DNA of 64,000 nucleotides, taken from Eragrostis nindensis. Taxonomy: Eukaryota > Streptophyta > Magnoliopsida > Poales > Poaceae. The stretch lies in the NCBI GenBank assembly GCA_012490785.1, contig JAAXCT010000243.1, positions 682,001 to 746,000 on the forward strand. The letters run 5' to 3'. Made by a program: the position numbers and the translations under genes. Numbering within the stretch: the first letter of the stretch is position 1; every line of letters starts with the position of its first letter. Under the pieces are notes generated by a model. It saw nothing but the letters and a program-made list of their open reading frames with translations, was not told where the DNA came from and made no database searches. Shown here piece by piece: positions 23,375 through 37,100 of this stretch.

Positions 23375-24052
23375 TCTCGGCAGCCGGCGACCGCGACGAC
23401 GAGCTCTAGGGCCCCGCCTCTCGGAGCTCCACTGCGCGCGCTGTGGTCGGTGGCGGCGCCGGTTCGCGGAGGTCGAGGAGGCGGAGGATGAGGGGTTGAC
23501 GGATATAGAAGAAGACGCGGGGGCGGGCGGGCGGCGGAGGGGAGAGGTGGGAGGGCGGCGCGAAGCAGGCCGCCTGCGAGGAGCGGGGAGGGAGGAGACG
23601 AGGTCCCGTTTGGTTTGTTTTTATTTCCTTCGAATTCGGTGCGAATGCGGTGGCTTTGTCCGCCGGCTTTGGAAAAATTTGACGAGTTTGATTTGAGTTT
23701 GGATTCCCACCGCCCTCTCCCCCGGTGCGCGCTCGCTTTCTCCGCCGCATTTTACCTTTTGATTCCGAATTGTTCTCGAATTTTCCAAATGTGCCCCTCG
23801 CGTGCCTACATGTACAGTGTCGTCTACTGTCCACCACCAAATGTCGACATCCACGCATCGTTTAGAATTGGTTGCGTTTACAAATGTTTGCGATTTTTTG
23901 ACCAAATTTTCTCCCCGGTATAGTTTCTGTCACAGTCAAAATTTCAAATCCCATCTCAGCTTTTGAATGTTTCAGACATGAATGAAAAGACAATTGGATG
24001 GAAAACGTTCACATCTTTTGTCCGTGTGTGATATGGCCAAGAGCGGCACATA
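23375..24052. other. HMA4 upstream region
   Basis: GC-rich up to about 23600 (probable untranslated exon and core promoter), then AT-rich without a recognisable gene. Confidence 0.5.
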
Positions 24053-25274
24053 GGCCCTGTTTGTTTTCGATTATAAGCCGATTATCAGTGGAAATAATCG
24101 AAAATCCCACCCAAACGCCGCGCTTAATTTTGGCTTACCAGGAACGCGGCGTCTGAGCGAAGCGACCCGCACACGTGAAGCCCGATTTTCTCCCACGCCG
24201 TTCCGAAGCCGCGTACGAGAGAATCGCGGTCCTTTCCCTCTACTACCCTCGCTCTCCCGTGCCCGCCCCTGCAAATCTCGCCGCTTCTTTGTGAATCTCG
24301 CCGCCCCGCCCCGCCTCCCCGTACACCGGAGCCTCAACGCGGGCCTCCTCCGCCCCCATGCCTGCTCCAGCCGCCTCCACGACGTCTCATGTGCCCCGAC
24401 GCCGGCTCCCCATCGCCCAAATCGACGACGTCGCCTCCCCATCGAGCTTTCTCGCTGGCCGCGGGTGGCGCACCTGCTTGGCTTCCTCGCTGGCCGCGGC
24501 AACGTCGGCGTACTCCTCGCCGATGTCCTCGGTGCCGCGGATGCGGCGGAGCATGCGCTGCGCCTTCTCCGGGTGGCCTCGCTCGAGCAGGGAGTTGGGG
24601 TGTCGGGCAGGAAGAGCGCCGCCAGGGTGATGATGCCGGCCTCCTGAGATTTTTTTTTTCTCGTACATTATTATGAGTTTTCCTAGCTATGAATCCGCAA
24701 TGCACAAAACTCGTGTCTAAGTTTGTTAGTATGCTCTCATGTTTAGTTTCCCTGAAACTAAGTGGTAAACAGCTTCATGCATGCTCTGTTGTGCAGTATA
24801 AAGGCAGGTGAAGCAACTAAGGTTAAAAAAAATGGATAATGGTGATGCATGCCGGCATCTTGGACTAGCAAGTAGGAGTAAGTCACCCTCTATGGGATGC
24901 TATTGCTGTGGCTATCGTTTCCTGATCCATTGTTATGACCATCATTAATGTATTTGAACTTTAGAATATTGAACTTTGTGTAATTTGTGAACTTCATATG
25001 TACCAGACTATATTTTTAATATAATTAGTATTTAACAACTTGAAATATACTATAAATATCGGGTTCTCCTCTTAACGAGAACAAAAAAGAGCTATTATCA
25101 GCCTCAGGGGCATTTTGGTCATTTCAGCACTTAGGACAGACAATCGATTGAAAATAATCAGGATTGCCAAACACCCAGCTTATTCAGACAGCGGATTCTC
25201 CAGACAGCGGCTTATCAGAAAAGCCTGCTTCTCAAATAAGTGAGTTCCAGATAAGCGGAAACAAACAGGGCCAT
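24053..25274. mobile_element. Pack-type non-autonomous DNA transposon (Tourist/PIF-like ends)
   Basis: The element begins GGCCCTGTTTGTTT and ends AAACAAACAGGGCC, a perfect 14-bp terminal inverted repeat, and is flanked by ATA on both sides. The 1222-bp interior has a GC-rich block (about 24120-24650) quite unlike the AT-rich ends; part of it derives from a sugar-transporter gene (next entry). No transposase. Three-base target sites fit PIF/Harbinger-type elements, though ATA is not the usual TTA/TAA. Confidence 0.7.
24453..24646 (-). pseudogene. Captured fragment of a monosaccharide transporter (STP/MST family)
   Basis: On the minus strand the translation reads GIITLAALFLPDTP, then after a one-base deletion NSLLERGHPEKAQRMLRRI followed by RGTEDIGEEYADVAAASEEAKQVRHP. 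This is the stretch after transmembrane helix 6 and the start of the central loop of plant H+/hexose symporters (MFS sugar transporter family), including the LPDTPNSL motif. A run of C is one base short at the DTP/NSL junction, breaking the frame, and only about 65 codons are present. It is therefore a dead captured exon piece inside the transposon at 24053-25274. Confidence 0.8.
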
Positions 25275-27758
25275 AAGCTAAGGTGACAATCCATTCAAAT
25301 CTTGGAGATATAAATAATTTGCCGCCCAAATGAAACCTCATGAGGTTGTCGCCGTGCTTTTACTATTCATCTGGTGATGTCTCACCGTCGAAAGCTACTT
25401 GAACCATTTGTGAGCACTACATTGTGTTTCTCGTCTGAGTACAAAACCAACGACTTCTCGCATAAGAATTGTTGACCGCGACTTTGATTTGGACATGGAA
25501 CCGCATTTATTGTTTGTTCTCAGGAAAAAGAATGAGAGCATATTGAAGTTGACTTTTGCCTGACCAAGCTGTGAGGCAGGCGGCTTGTTTGTTGCTGGCC
25601 GCGGAATTTGGGACGCAAATTAACAATGCTCCGTCATGTCCCGTACTTACGAGTGGGCATGCACTACGCTCTAGTCTCGTGTGCGAAGAAGCTTTCCTCT
25701 TCCTCTTTCATTTTTCTATTTCACCTTAGTACTGTTACAAATTTCAGTGACTAGTTTTCTGAATTGTTTCTTGGCTTGAATGGTTCACGACTTGAAATTA
25801 TCACATATCCAAGGGGCTTTTGTAAAGATCGAACAAAGAACAGTTCAATTATACGGAACCAGTAGTGATCGGTACGGCACTAGTACTGCTACGTGTCCTC
25901 TCGTACCGGATTTGGAACAGGACGGCCGGAGCAGGAGCAGCGAGTGAAGTGTCCTGGTCTACAGAACAGGGAGGAGATAGCCTCCTGCTTTGGTTGCGAG
26001 TGTGAGTGATGCGCACAGGTCGAGCGCAAAAGCGAAGCTGGTGGTAGTGCGGTGTGGGCGTGTGTGGTCACGCACGTACTGCTGCTCCTACTCTACCTCG
26101 GTTGCCTTGTCGCGTCGTGCGCTCCAAAGCGGGGGGGCTCGCCGCTCGACGCCATATCGATCGGCCGCCGCGACGCGGACCCGCACCTGCAAACGCCGAG
26201 CTCCCGGCGCAGCAAACGCATGCCAGGCCGTCCGTTTCGAGGTCAAACTAACTGCCGGTTGATTGGTTATGCCTCTCTTTCATTGAAGTTGAGCCAGATC
26301 AAAACGGCCAGACGTGCTTACCACGGCGCCGGGCGGCCTCGCCGTCGCGAGAAACAGCTGTGGCGGTGCACGTCCAAACAGGTCGCTGCTGCATGACGAG
26401 CTACATCGACGTAGCCTACACGCTGCGTTTTCACAAGACACAGGGCACCGCTTGTCTTGCCAATGTGCCATGTACTGTAATCCGCGTCACGTCGGAATAA
26501 CATTTGGAATGTCCAGTGATAAGGCGTATATAGAAAGTAATAATGCCAATCTTTCCATGCAAAATGTTGACACCGTACGTGCCCACGGTAAAAGGTAAAA
26601 CCTGATTTATTTCCACACCAGTGCCTCGTGGTCGTGGAGGCGCGGGCACGGAAAGATCACGCTGGCCCGCGGGAGCAGTCCGGCGCGTGCCGGGACGGCC
26701 GCGGATGGGGCGGTGGGCGCGGCGGGGCCGGCACGCCGCTGCAGAAAGAGGGATCAGCTGGTTGGTGAGTCTCCGCATCTCTGGCTTTGTCGCTTGCAGA
26801 GATGCTGCACCGGCTTTTCTGAAGTGAACGCGTGGAGCGGAGCACGTCAGCTGGTTGCGAGAGTTGGTGCTAATCGTGGCTTTTGATTTATCCGTTGATT
26901 GATGCTGCGCGCTGCAAACCCATGAGCTGCAAAGATCCCACAGTAATTTTCTGCGCGCTTTTCGGGGAAACAGTACTTGGGGCAGAAGCTGACCGATGCC
27001 GCCTCCGTAGCATCCGAGCTACTAGTATGATTCGTTAGGAGATTCCATGCAGTCTACATCGTGTTGAATACTACGAGTACAGCTGCCTCACCGTATTGTA
27101 GGAGTGGTTTAAGACCCCAACAAAACCTTGCTCCAACCTGAATCGCCATTGCAGCAAATGTGTCACCTTTCATGCGCCGTGTTTTATACGCACGCGATCA
27201 TCAGATGGTGAAGCTAAACCGCATGGACAGTTGTCTCCGTTAACACAAGCTGTTGGAGGGCAGGGTTAATGTCCAATCAGGGAAAAAGACGTACTGGTGA
27301 GTTTGTCTCGTTTGATGTTCGCAAGAGAAACAGTACTAAAACCGACCATTTTTTTTGGGTGCAACTTCCAAACATCAGGGGTGCAATTCCTCGTCATGTT
27401 CCACTATGTTTTTGCTTTCTTTCACCTTTGATTTGAAGAGGGAAAAGATGGGAGGCTTTGCAGACTCATCAAAATGGACAAAGCTGTTGAAAGTCGCTTT
27501 ACCAACTGGTGGCTGGCTACCTCGATATGTTACGTATTGTGTCTTGGGAAACAGTTGTGCTAGCATCAATCCCGTAAAATCACATGTACTCACTAGCTAT
27601 ATTAGTGCAACCGATTCAATTCGAATATTAATCCAAGAGTAATTCTATGGTGTTTAGAGTTGAGTTATTGATCTTTTTGGTTCGGGCATTAACCATCGTA
27701 ATGAAAATCTAGGTTCTTATTACCATTCATGGCTTAACCACACATAGTGAAAATGTGT
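25275..27758. other. Intergenic DNA
   Basis: A GC-rich patch at about 25900-26850 has several overlapping open frames with no recognised domain; I treat them as chance frames. The rest is AT-rich with nothing supported. Confidence 0.5.
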
Positions 27759-29173
27759 CATGTTTGACTTCTCTTTTTTTTTTGCCAGGGAAGGGAGCTT
27801 TATTGATGATTAAGGAGTTTCATCGGCTTGAATCAGATCCTGAACACACTCAGGAACCCAGGTAAAAGAAACACGAGATTCACCTAACCAATACGCACGC
27901 TTCGCAAAAGTATGCACCACCTTATTCTTCTCCCTTGCAATTTTGCGGATCACCTACTCCTTCAGTTGCTTGCCATCTTCTTTGATGTCGCGGATCAATG
28001 GAGCGATGGGGGACCGGTCACCAGCCCTTTTACGGAACTTGGCCACGACTGATTTACAATCAGATTCCAATACCATGGTATGGTCCGGCCAGCGCGACGC
28101 AAGACGAACACCATCTAGACACGCCGCTGCCTCCGCCATTAGTACTGGATTGCCCTTGTCATCTCTAATGGCCACTCCTAGCCCTGCCGCCCCCGATGAC
28201 TCATTGAACGCTCCATTGACATTAATCTTCAGAGTGCCAGCTCTCGGGGGAACCCACCGTTTGTCTACACCAGTGTTGCGCCTTACTGTTGCACGGCGAG
28301 CACCGACAACAGAGCGTTTGCCTCTTTCATCAGGTGACGGGCACTGTTCTTTGGCTGATAACATGTTGTCCATATATCTCTTTAGAAAAATGGCTGAACC
28401 TTCGATGGAAAGCTTCTCATCAGCCTTCAGAACACTATTCCTCACGCTCCAAATTCTTCATAAGAGCATGACAAAGTTCGTCATGGCATCAACTGAATAT
28501 TTGTCAAATAGCATGAGAAACCATCCAGGTCCCGTATATTGCAAGTCTTCACGATCAGGAAGCTCCCAAAATTCAGCCATGGCATTGTGAAGGGCCACAG
28601 CATGTGGGCAGATCACCAGTGCATGAAACATGTCCTCCACCTGTGCACCACAAAGCTCACAAATATTCAGAGTGTCGAGATGACACGATTTTTTGTTAGC
28701 TCTTGTAGGGAAACCATTATTCACTAGTTTCCATGCAAACATCCTCACTTTTGGATGTACTTCCAGTTTCCAGAGATTATTTCAATCTTTCGGTCTCCTT
28801 GTGGTGATGAGCTGCTACCAGAAGCATCAATATTATGTTCCATAATCAGTGCCAACTTGTATGTACTCCTTACTGAAAAGATCCCAGATTTCTCGACTCC
28901 ACGCGCATTGTGTCCTGCATTTGATGGATCGGTACCTTAATTTTCAGAATCTCAGACACATCCTATGGATGAAAAAAACGATGCACCACTGCTTCGTCCC
29001 AACAATGAGAATCATGATTGATCAGATGTGCAACCTTCCTCAAGCGACAACTACAAACACTCCCAACCGGTCTCATGTCATGTGGTCTCTGAATCCACTA
29101 GTCGCCAAATGCATATATACAAGCTTATGGACTGACCATCCCCTACCCTGTAGATGATCCCATGTTTGACTTC
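27759..29173 (-). mobile_element. 5'-truncated LINE (L1-type non-LTR retrotransposon) with target duplication
   Basis: The 13-base sequence CATGTTTGACTTC occurs at 27759-27771 and 29161-29173. Between them lies a minus-strand element of 1389 bases ending in a poly(A) tail (T run near 27774). It encodes only the C-terminal part of a plant L1-type ORF2: a reverse-transcriptase zinc-binding region on 28748-28458 (CELCGAQVEDMFHALVICP) and an RNase H domain on 28445-27954 (GTLKINVNGAF, LESDCKSVVAKF). The two lie in different frames. In the first RNase H motif the expected Asp is Asn. The copy is dead on arrival through 5' truncation. Confidence 0.88.
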
Positions 29174-30727
29174 AACGCTTGAGTGTGTGTTTCTATTTAC
29201 GTTTTTTCTTTTCCTGATTTAATGACGTTTCTGTTATGTTGATCCACTTTGAAAAAAATGTTTTGACAGGAGCTAAGTCTATTCCTCACAACATAAAAGA
29301 AAATTGAGCCATTTCGACCACTCCATTTCCTTAGTGACATCAATACAGGATGCTAGAAAGTGTGCTTCTTGCACCAAATTCACCTATGAAAACCAAGTCA
29401 AACATGAGTGAAACAAAATTTTGTGAGTGTTTGCGTATGTATTGTATTATTTCGTAAAAAGAAAATTAATGACTAAATTGCTTGCTTTTTCCCAAAGCTA
29501 GATAAGAATAAGTGGTATATAAATGAAAAATCAATTAAAGTTAGCGGGTTAGCCTCTGGATCTAGTGGGCTCAAATCAAACAAGTCCTTCAGAAAAGTGT
29601 TGACAATCAATTTAACATGGATGGTTGCCATGTTAAACTATATTTCTTGGGAAACATCTAATTACCATTTAACGCCCTGGTTACTTTTAGATATATTGTG
29701 TAGTAAATAAAAGAAGTGACGTCTAATTATAGTAAATGAAAGGAACAAATTAAATTCCACTGTGTGCCCGCGCACTGTGTTTTTTTTGGGGAGGGGGGCA
29801 TATGCAACCAGCTATGTATACTAACTTCTTTTATTTACTACACATGTCACTTCTTTATTACACACATGTCACACAGCACCAAATGTGTTTAGTGTTTCTG
29901 TTTTGTATTAGTTGACAATGCAATGTATGTTTTCTATTGTTTAGTTACTGGGTGCACATGTCTGTCTGAATTGTGTAGTTTCACACACATAAATGAAATC
30001 GCACCTTTCAGTTTATATAATGTAACGATATGTTTTTCTACATTGTTTTACTTTTCTTTTGTTATTTATTGTTTGATTGCCTAATTGTCGCCTATATAAT
30101 ATTTTCTTTTGACTTGTAAAATCAAATTCTTTTTAATTCCACACTCTTGTGGTCACTTCTATTGTTTTCGAGAATTAAGATTGGACAACCCATTTGAGAA
30201 TGAAAGAAACCATGAATTGTTCAGTGGGGAGGGTAGTGTCCTCAAGGCATTGGGTTATAAAAATTACGAAAATAGGGGGAAATTTTAAATAACGTATTGT
30301 TTTTTTTCTCATGCATCAAGGTGTGCACAAATTTGACAGCGCAAATAACATATTACATGTCGTCGTCTCACACATTTACGTGGTGCACTATTTGTGCATG
30401 TCTCTTGCGGCTGCAAAGTTCAAAAACATGCCTACAATGCTCATGCATAAAATAATTAGTGAAAGGGCCCTGGAATGTCTGCTTTAATGGACAGGTGATC
30501 ACATTATGTTGCCAAACTGGGGAACACAAAAGAAAAATGGCCTAAAAAGGATCAAATGCGATATAATCAGACAATAATTTTGACTTAGCAACATGCTACA
30601 TCTGGTATGAAAACGTCGAAACCATGTCAAACCAATGTCACTGTAACTCTGAGCTTGGGTCGATGGCGGCAGTCGGAGGCGGGAGGTGATTTTACTCGGA
30701 TCTGAATGGAGAATATAGCAGAGCTGA
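29174..30727. other. AT-rich intergenic DNA
   Basis: No gene, RNA or clear element end recognised. Confidence 0.5.
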
Positions 30728-30782
30728 GGATGACATTGATATGTTTTTTTTTTTTTTTTGAGAATCGGATGACATTGATATG
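30728..30782 (-). mobile_element. Poly(A) micro-insertion with exact 16-bp target duplication
   Basis: GGATGACATTGATATG occurs at 30728-30743 and 30767-30782. The insert is about 17 T plus GAGAATC (minus strand GATTCTC then poly(A)). It lies about 330 bases upstream of the OEP80 start codon. Confidence 0.75.
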
Positions 30783-31111
30783 GTGAGTGCGGAGGCTCGC
30801 CGGCCACGAGGCAGAGAAGACGCGAAGGGAAGATGGCCCAACAATGTTCAGCCCAGCTGATAACCAGCCAACGGACCAGATTCACGTGTTGCCCCCTCGG
30901 GACAGAAACGACGAGGGGGACCCCGACCGAACCCGACGGCCAGGCCAGCCACCACCACCTCAGCTCCGCCTGGCTCCCTCCCTCGCCGCCCATGGCGGAC
31001 GAAATCCTCGCGCCCTCCTCATCCTCCTCCGCGCCGTCGCCAAAACCCTAAACCCTAGCCCAGCGCCGTCTGCCAACCCGAACGCGGCCCTTCCCCGCCG
31101 CCGCCGCCGCC

Positions 31112-34100
31112 ATGGGCCGCAGGCGCGACGCTCGCTTCGTCTCCTCCGGCGTCAAGCTCCCGCCCGCCGCCTCCGCCCCGTCCCCGGACCCGGCGCCGGC
31201 GCCCGCTCTCCTCTCCGCGGCGCTCCCATTCGCGCACATCGGCCGCGCCATCGACGCCGCCGTGGGCCGCGGCCGCGACGTCTTCGCCTCCTCGGGCATC
31301 AAGCTCCCGTCGGCGGCCTCGGCCCCATTCCCGGCGCCGGCCCTCCCATTCGCGGACGTCGGCCGCGCCATCGACGCCGCCGCCCGCCGCCTGGGCGCCT
31401 GCCTCCCCCGCATCCCAATCGCGCGGGCCGACACGGCGCCGCCCCTGCCGCGGAGGCACGGGAAGGATGGGGGAGGGGCCGAGGAGCGGGTGCTGATCAG
31501 CGAGGTGGCGGTGCGGGGCAAGGACGGGGAGCCACTGGAGCAGCCTGAGCTGGAGGCGGCGGCTGCCGCGGCGCTGCGCGCGTGCCGCCCCAACGCCGCG
31601 CTCACTGTGCGGGAGGTGCAGGAGGACGTGCACCGCGTGGTGGAGAGCGGGCTCTTCCGCTCGTGCATGCCCGTCGCCGTCGACACCCGCGATGGCATTC
31701 GCCTCGTCTTCGAGGTCCTCCTTTACCCTCACGTTCCCCACTTTCTTTCGACTGGGTTATTGCTGGAGCTGAAAGATGCAAATTTTCTGCTGTTTTACAA
31801 TTTAGGTGGAGCCGAACCAGGACTTCCATGGGTTGGTTTGTGAGGGAGCCAACATGCTGCCTTCGAAGTTCCTGGAAGATGCATTTCGTGATCGCCATGG
31901 TAAATATGTTAGCTTCTCAAATGATATTTAAGTTGTTATGTGATGATGTGTGCCTTAAATGAGATAATTTATCAGAATGAATTTTTATTCTTGACGTTTA
32001 AAGTGGCACTTTTCCCCCTGTACATAGTTGAAGTAGCACGGCACTGGGGATACATACTATTCACTAGTGTCCTAATCGAACCATCACTATTTTGCTTTTG
32101 TTAGCATATTCTGTTTGTTTTCTTTAGACCCCATTAAGTGTTCGGTGTTGAAATGCGCAGGGAAAATTATCAACATTAGACACTTGGATCAAGTTATCAA
32201 GTCTGTTAACGGATGGTACCAGGAGCGTGGTCTAACTGGCTTGGTACGTAACCCGAATCCTTGCTTTTCATGTCACATAGTTTCATGATGCATTTCTTTT
32301 TATGTAACTTGGCGGTGTTTCAGAGGATTAGCATAACAGCCACTAGACCTTATAGAAATTCTCTGAAATGTACTGATCATCCAGGGGCCTATCGCCGTAG
32401 CAACTGGGTTATTGAACTCTTGCTTCTCAAACACACTAATGACTACTCCCTCCATTCTTCTTTTGTTGACGTTGGTTAGCTCGAATTTGAGCTAACGAAC
32501 GTCGACAATATAAGAACAGAGGAGTATGCATATCTCACTTCCACCAATGTCATGTATGCGTGCAATTAAGCATACAATGGTATTCATTGTATATAGAAAT
32601 AAGGGTGTTAAAATGCTAAATTGTTGAATGATGCATCACAAAGAGAATGACAGTGATGATGAATCACAAAAGAGATCTTGGTTTGGTTTCAGGTTTCATA
32701 TGCTGAGATTCTTTCTGGAGGAATCCTCAGGTTACAAGTTTCGGAAGCTGAAGTCAACAATATTAATATTCGCTTTCTGGACAGAAAAACGTGAGAGGCT
32801 GTATCTTGACTTAGTGAGATTATCTTGATGAAGCACTGTTTTAAGACCCTATGATTCCTATTTTTTTCTTATCTTTTCTGTCCTCTTTTTATTTCTTACT
32901 ATCATAGTGGTGAACCAACCATTGGGAAAACTCAGCCAGAGACCATACTTCGGCAGCTAACCACCAAAAAGGGCCAGGTCCGATCATTTTCGAAAGTTAT
33001 CTTTCTCTATTTTTGTTTTGTATCCGTCAGAATATTGGTGTATTTTGAATTGTAAATTCATCTTCCAGCTATGTGCTTAGTATGGCCTGAAATGATGTTC
33101 TAACATTTATTTCACTTCACATTTTCTTGAATTATGCACTGAAGTTGCTGGAAAGGCTAAAACCATTATCATCAGTTGTCATAATGTAGGCATATACAAC
33201 ATACATAGATCTAAGTAACTTTTTCTCAATTCTTTATGATTGTACTTGTGCTGGCACTTTTCATTCTAAATAAATGTTTGGACTTGATTCGGAGGGGTCT
33301 TACTTGAAACACTATGAAAGGAATAAAATGTCAGTAGCAACAATATAAAAGATCATGTTAGCAACAATATTTAGAATTTTCTTGGTGTCCATCTTTCCTT
33401 ATTGTTACTTTCCTGTTGCCTTGGGCTATTGAATTAATCTTCCTTCTGTTTAAACTTCTAATGGTAAAGATAGGCTTACAATCGAGCACAAGTTAAAAGG
33501 GATGTTGAAACGATACTTACTATGGGCATCATGGAGGATGTTACAATAATACCACAACCAGTTGGAGGTGAATCTAATTTCTTTGGTTCTAAGTCCATAT
33601 TTTTTATCTGACACGTTTTCTTCATAAATTCTTGTTTCATGCGCTTTGTGCTCTTCTGCAGATACTAATAAAGTGGATCTTGTCATGAATCTTGTTGAGC
33701 GCACTTCAGGTGGTTTCTCTGCCGGTGGTGGCATTTCAAGTGGGTGAGTACAATCAGTGCTTTGTAAAGTGATCTGACTTTAGTGCATCTCATGCTTCCA
33801 TAAATTCTGTTGTGTCACAAGTGCTGAAACTGTCGATACAAATTTTTTCCCCTTCGAGCACACCTGTAGGCTTGTTGCACATGAACAAAGTACAATCGAA
33901 ACTGTTATTCTTCAATGTTGATGACATGACATACTATTTTTTCTGCAGGATAACAAATGGGCCCCTTTCTGGACTTATTGGCAGGTCAGTATATTATTCA
34001 GGTTGAGATGAATGTATGCAGCTACTCTGTTTTTGGTTGCCGGATGTTTCGTGTTAGTTTTCGACAAGTGGCCCTGTGCTGAAACACTAGGTTTTGCCAT

Positions 34101-37100
34101 GTATTTGAAGCTAGGTTCTTATAGAAATGTTATGTCTGTAAAAAGAGAGAACTGGATTGGCTTATTTTTATTGCCGAAACTTTCCTGAAGGCACCACATT
34201 TGGAGCAGCTTAAGCTGTGGATTAACCTCCAAGCTCCATACAGGCCTTTAGGGGTCAACTTCATATATTCTTTATTGTAAAATCAACTTACTGATACCGA
34301 GCTGATGATGTGTAGCTGAGTAGACATCTGATGATTTTTTATTTTTATGTATAGTGATTTTCTTGTTTTGCTATCAGATGTTTACTATTTCAAACCTCAA
34401 GCCAGCTGTTTTCTGGTTGCTTACCAGCATGTAACCTCTTAGGACCTGTTTGTTTGCCCCCTAGATTATATAGTCCAGCTTATTGGTCTTGGGTTATATA
34501 AGTTGAAGATTCATTAGATGGCGAGTTAGTTTGGCAACCCAGATTGTAAGCTGGTGGATTATTGGTTTTGGATGGCTAAAGACATATAACCCAGACTATG
34601 TAAGCTGAAATAAGCTACTCTGGGCCAGCTTCTAGGATTATCATAATCTGAGGGTTTAGTTATATAATCTGGCTGTTTGTTTCAGCTCATGATTAAATAA
34701 GTCAGATTATATAATCTGGCCATATAATCTGGTTGTTTGTTTCAGATTAAGATTAAATAAGCTAGATTATATAATCTGAGGGGTAAGCAAACAGGCTCTT
34801 AACCAGTTCCCATAAATGGTGTGCTCAAACTCATGGCCTTTGGATATTGGATCTTCTCTCTATAACCACTGCCAATTAGCAACTGATAGTAGCATTTGTG
34901 GGAAAACGTCGTGTTGAAAACTAAACCGACAAGTATTTGGAACCAAGACCAACTTGCTAATACATATCCATTACAATTTCTGAACTGGAGGCAGTGTTTT
35001 CATAACAATATCATTATTTTACACCATCATATCAGCTTTTTTTTTTCTTTATCTTGATATTTTAAAGATGCGCATAGCCTAAATTTTTGTCACCTCTATC
35101 ACAGCTTCGCATATTCACATCGTAATGTTTTTGGGAAGAACAAAAAACTTAATCTCTCGTTAGAAAGGGGGCAGATTGATTCAATTTTTCGGTTAAACTA
35201 CACTGACCCTTGGATCGATGGCGACAACAAGAGGACGTCTAGGACAATAATGGTTCAGGTATTTACCTTGTAGTGACACATTTTTCTCTTCTTTAGTTAT
35301 TAGGCACCATGTGTTATTTAGTTATTTCTTGTGCCAGAACTCTCGGACTCCTGGAACACTTGTCCATGGTGGTGATCATCCTGATCATGGGCCTCTAACA
35401 ATTGGACGGGTTACTGCTGGCATTGAGTACAGTCGGCCATTCAGGCCAAAATGGAGTGGAACACTTGGATTGATTTTTCAGGTGAGTATGTTTATCGTAC
35501 GTGTACCTTTTGTCTCATAGCCAGGCCCAGCTAAAGCCTAAAATCGAGCGAGTTGCATGATATACAACTGCTCCATGTGGTACGTTTCGGATATTAATAA
35601 AGCACCATTCTGTATGTGTATGAATTAAGGGAAATAAAGCACCAATTGATGTTTTCGTTGCCAGTTAGAATGTTCTCCTTATCCTTTTAGTACTAGCCAC
35701 ATGGTTTGGTACTGAACTTTTGTGTCTGGGCAGCATGCTGGTGCTCGTGATGACAAAGGCAATCCTGTAATCAGGGATTTTTACAACAGCCAATTAACTG
35801 CCAGGTCTCAGCTCTCATCGTTTCATCCACTTGTTTCCACAACAATTATCTTTATGTTCAGGCACACAATAAATATACTTGTCAAGTTCTCGTTTCTAAC
35901 CAGATGTTCATCTCATTGCATTGCAGCGGGAATGCTTATGATGACACATTACTGGCTAAGTTTGAAAGTATCTACACAGACTCTGGAGACCATAGCTCTT
36001 CGATGGTTGGTTTATGCTTGTTCATTCTCTGATTTGGTGATTTGCAGCCAACCAGCCATAGTCTCTTACCTTCTGCTATTGTTGTTGCACGTAGTTTGTT
36101 TTCAATGTTGAGCAAGGCCTCCCAGTTCTTCCTGAGTGGCTGAGCTTTAACAGAGTGACGGCTCGCATGAGGCAGGGCTATGAAGTTGGTCCTGCTAGGC
36201 TTCTTCTTAGGTTTGTTTATAAAAATTCTTGTATTGAACCTGTAGCAAAAATCATCATGAACTGAATTCCTATGTATGAACTTGCACCAAAAAAGTCATC
36301 CAACTCGGTTATTTCCCATAATGTTTTTGTTTTGTGTAGTGCTTCTGGAGGTCATGTGGAGGGAAATTTTTCACCTCATGAAGCTTTCGCAATTGGTGGA
36401 ACGAATAGTGTAAGAGGATACGAAGAGGGGGCAGTGGGTTCTGGGCGCTCTTATGCTGTAGGTAGTGGAGAAGTGTCATGTCGCATGGTAAGCTTCTTTT
36501 TCATCCTCCAGATTCCAGAACCTTTTTGCTTTTGACATTGTTAACTAAACTCACACGAAAGTATGTGACTAATGTGGTGCACTATTTACATAATTCATAA
36601 AAAATAAGGTAATAGTGTAGCATACTTTGCAATTAAAGGCAAATCTTCCTTGTAAGATTTAGTTCAAGAATATGGAAAGCAATTAAATAGATGGGCATGG
36701 TGCTACACTGCCGAAGAACTAAGTACATATAGATATGCAACACTTTCCCATACAGAAAATGGAGAAGATTTTGATGTGAACAGTAGGTACACCCTTCTGA
36801 ACATAGAGAAATAGCACCATGGTATTGCTTTTACCGTTATGTTTTTATGTAACCTTGTAACTATGAAGACCAGGAATAGGATCCTAAGTTTTCTATGCAG
36901 CACCTTGTGCTTATGGTTATTACAACAATGGTATATGAATACATATTGACAAAAAAATTAGCAAAAACAACTTCGTCACATTAATGCCACTGTGACCCAA
37001 CATTGATCGCACGAATGCAAAATCAAGCTTTTAACTCGTTTACTTCAATTATTGCTTTGCATGCAGTTTGGGCCACTGGAAGGTGTGATCTTTGCTGACT

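Noticed and set aside
25990..26830. Cluster of GC-rich open frames
   Set aside because: Several overlapping frames on both strands, none with a recognised domain, splice logic or promoter.
30787..31111. In-frame or overlapping frames upstream of OEP80
   Set aside because: Pro/Arg-rich translation without similarity to OEP80; ATG at 31112 begins the expected Ala/Pro-rich N-terminus.
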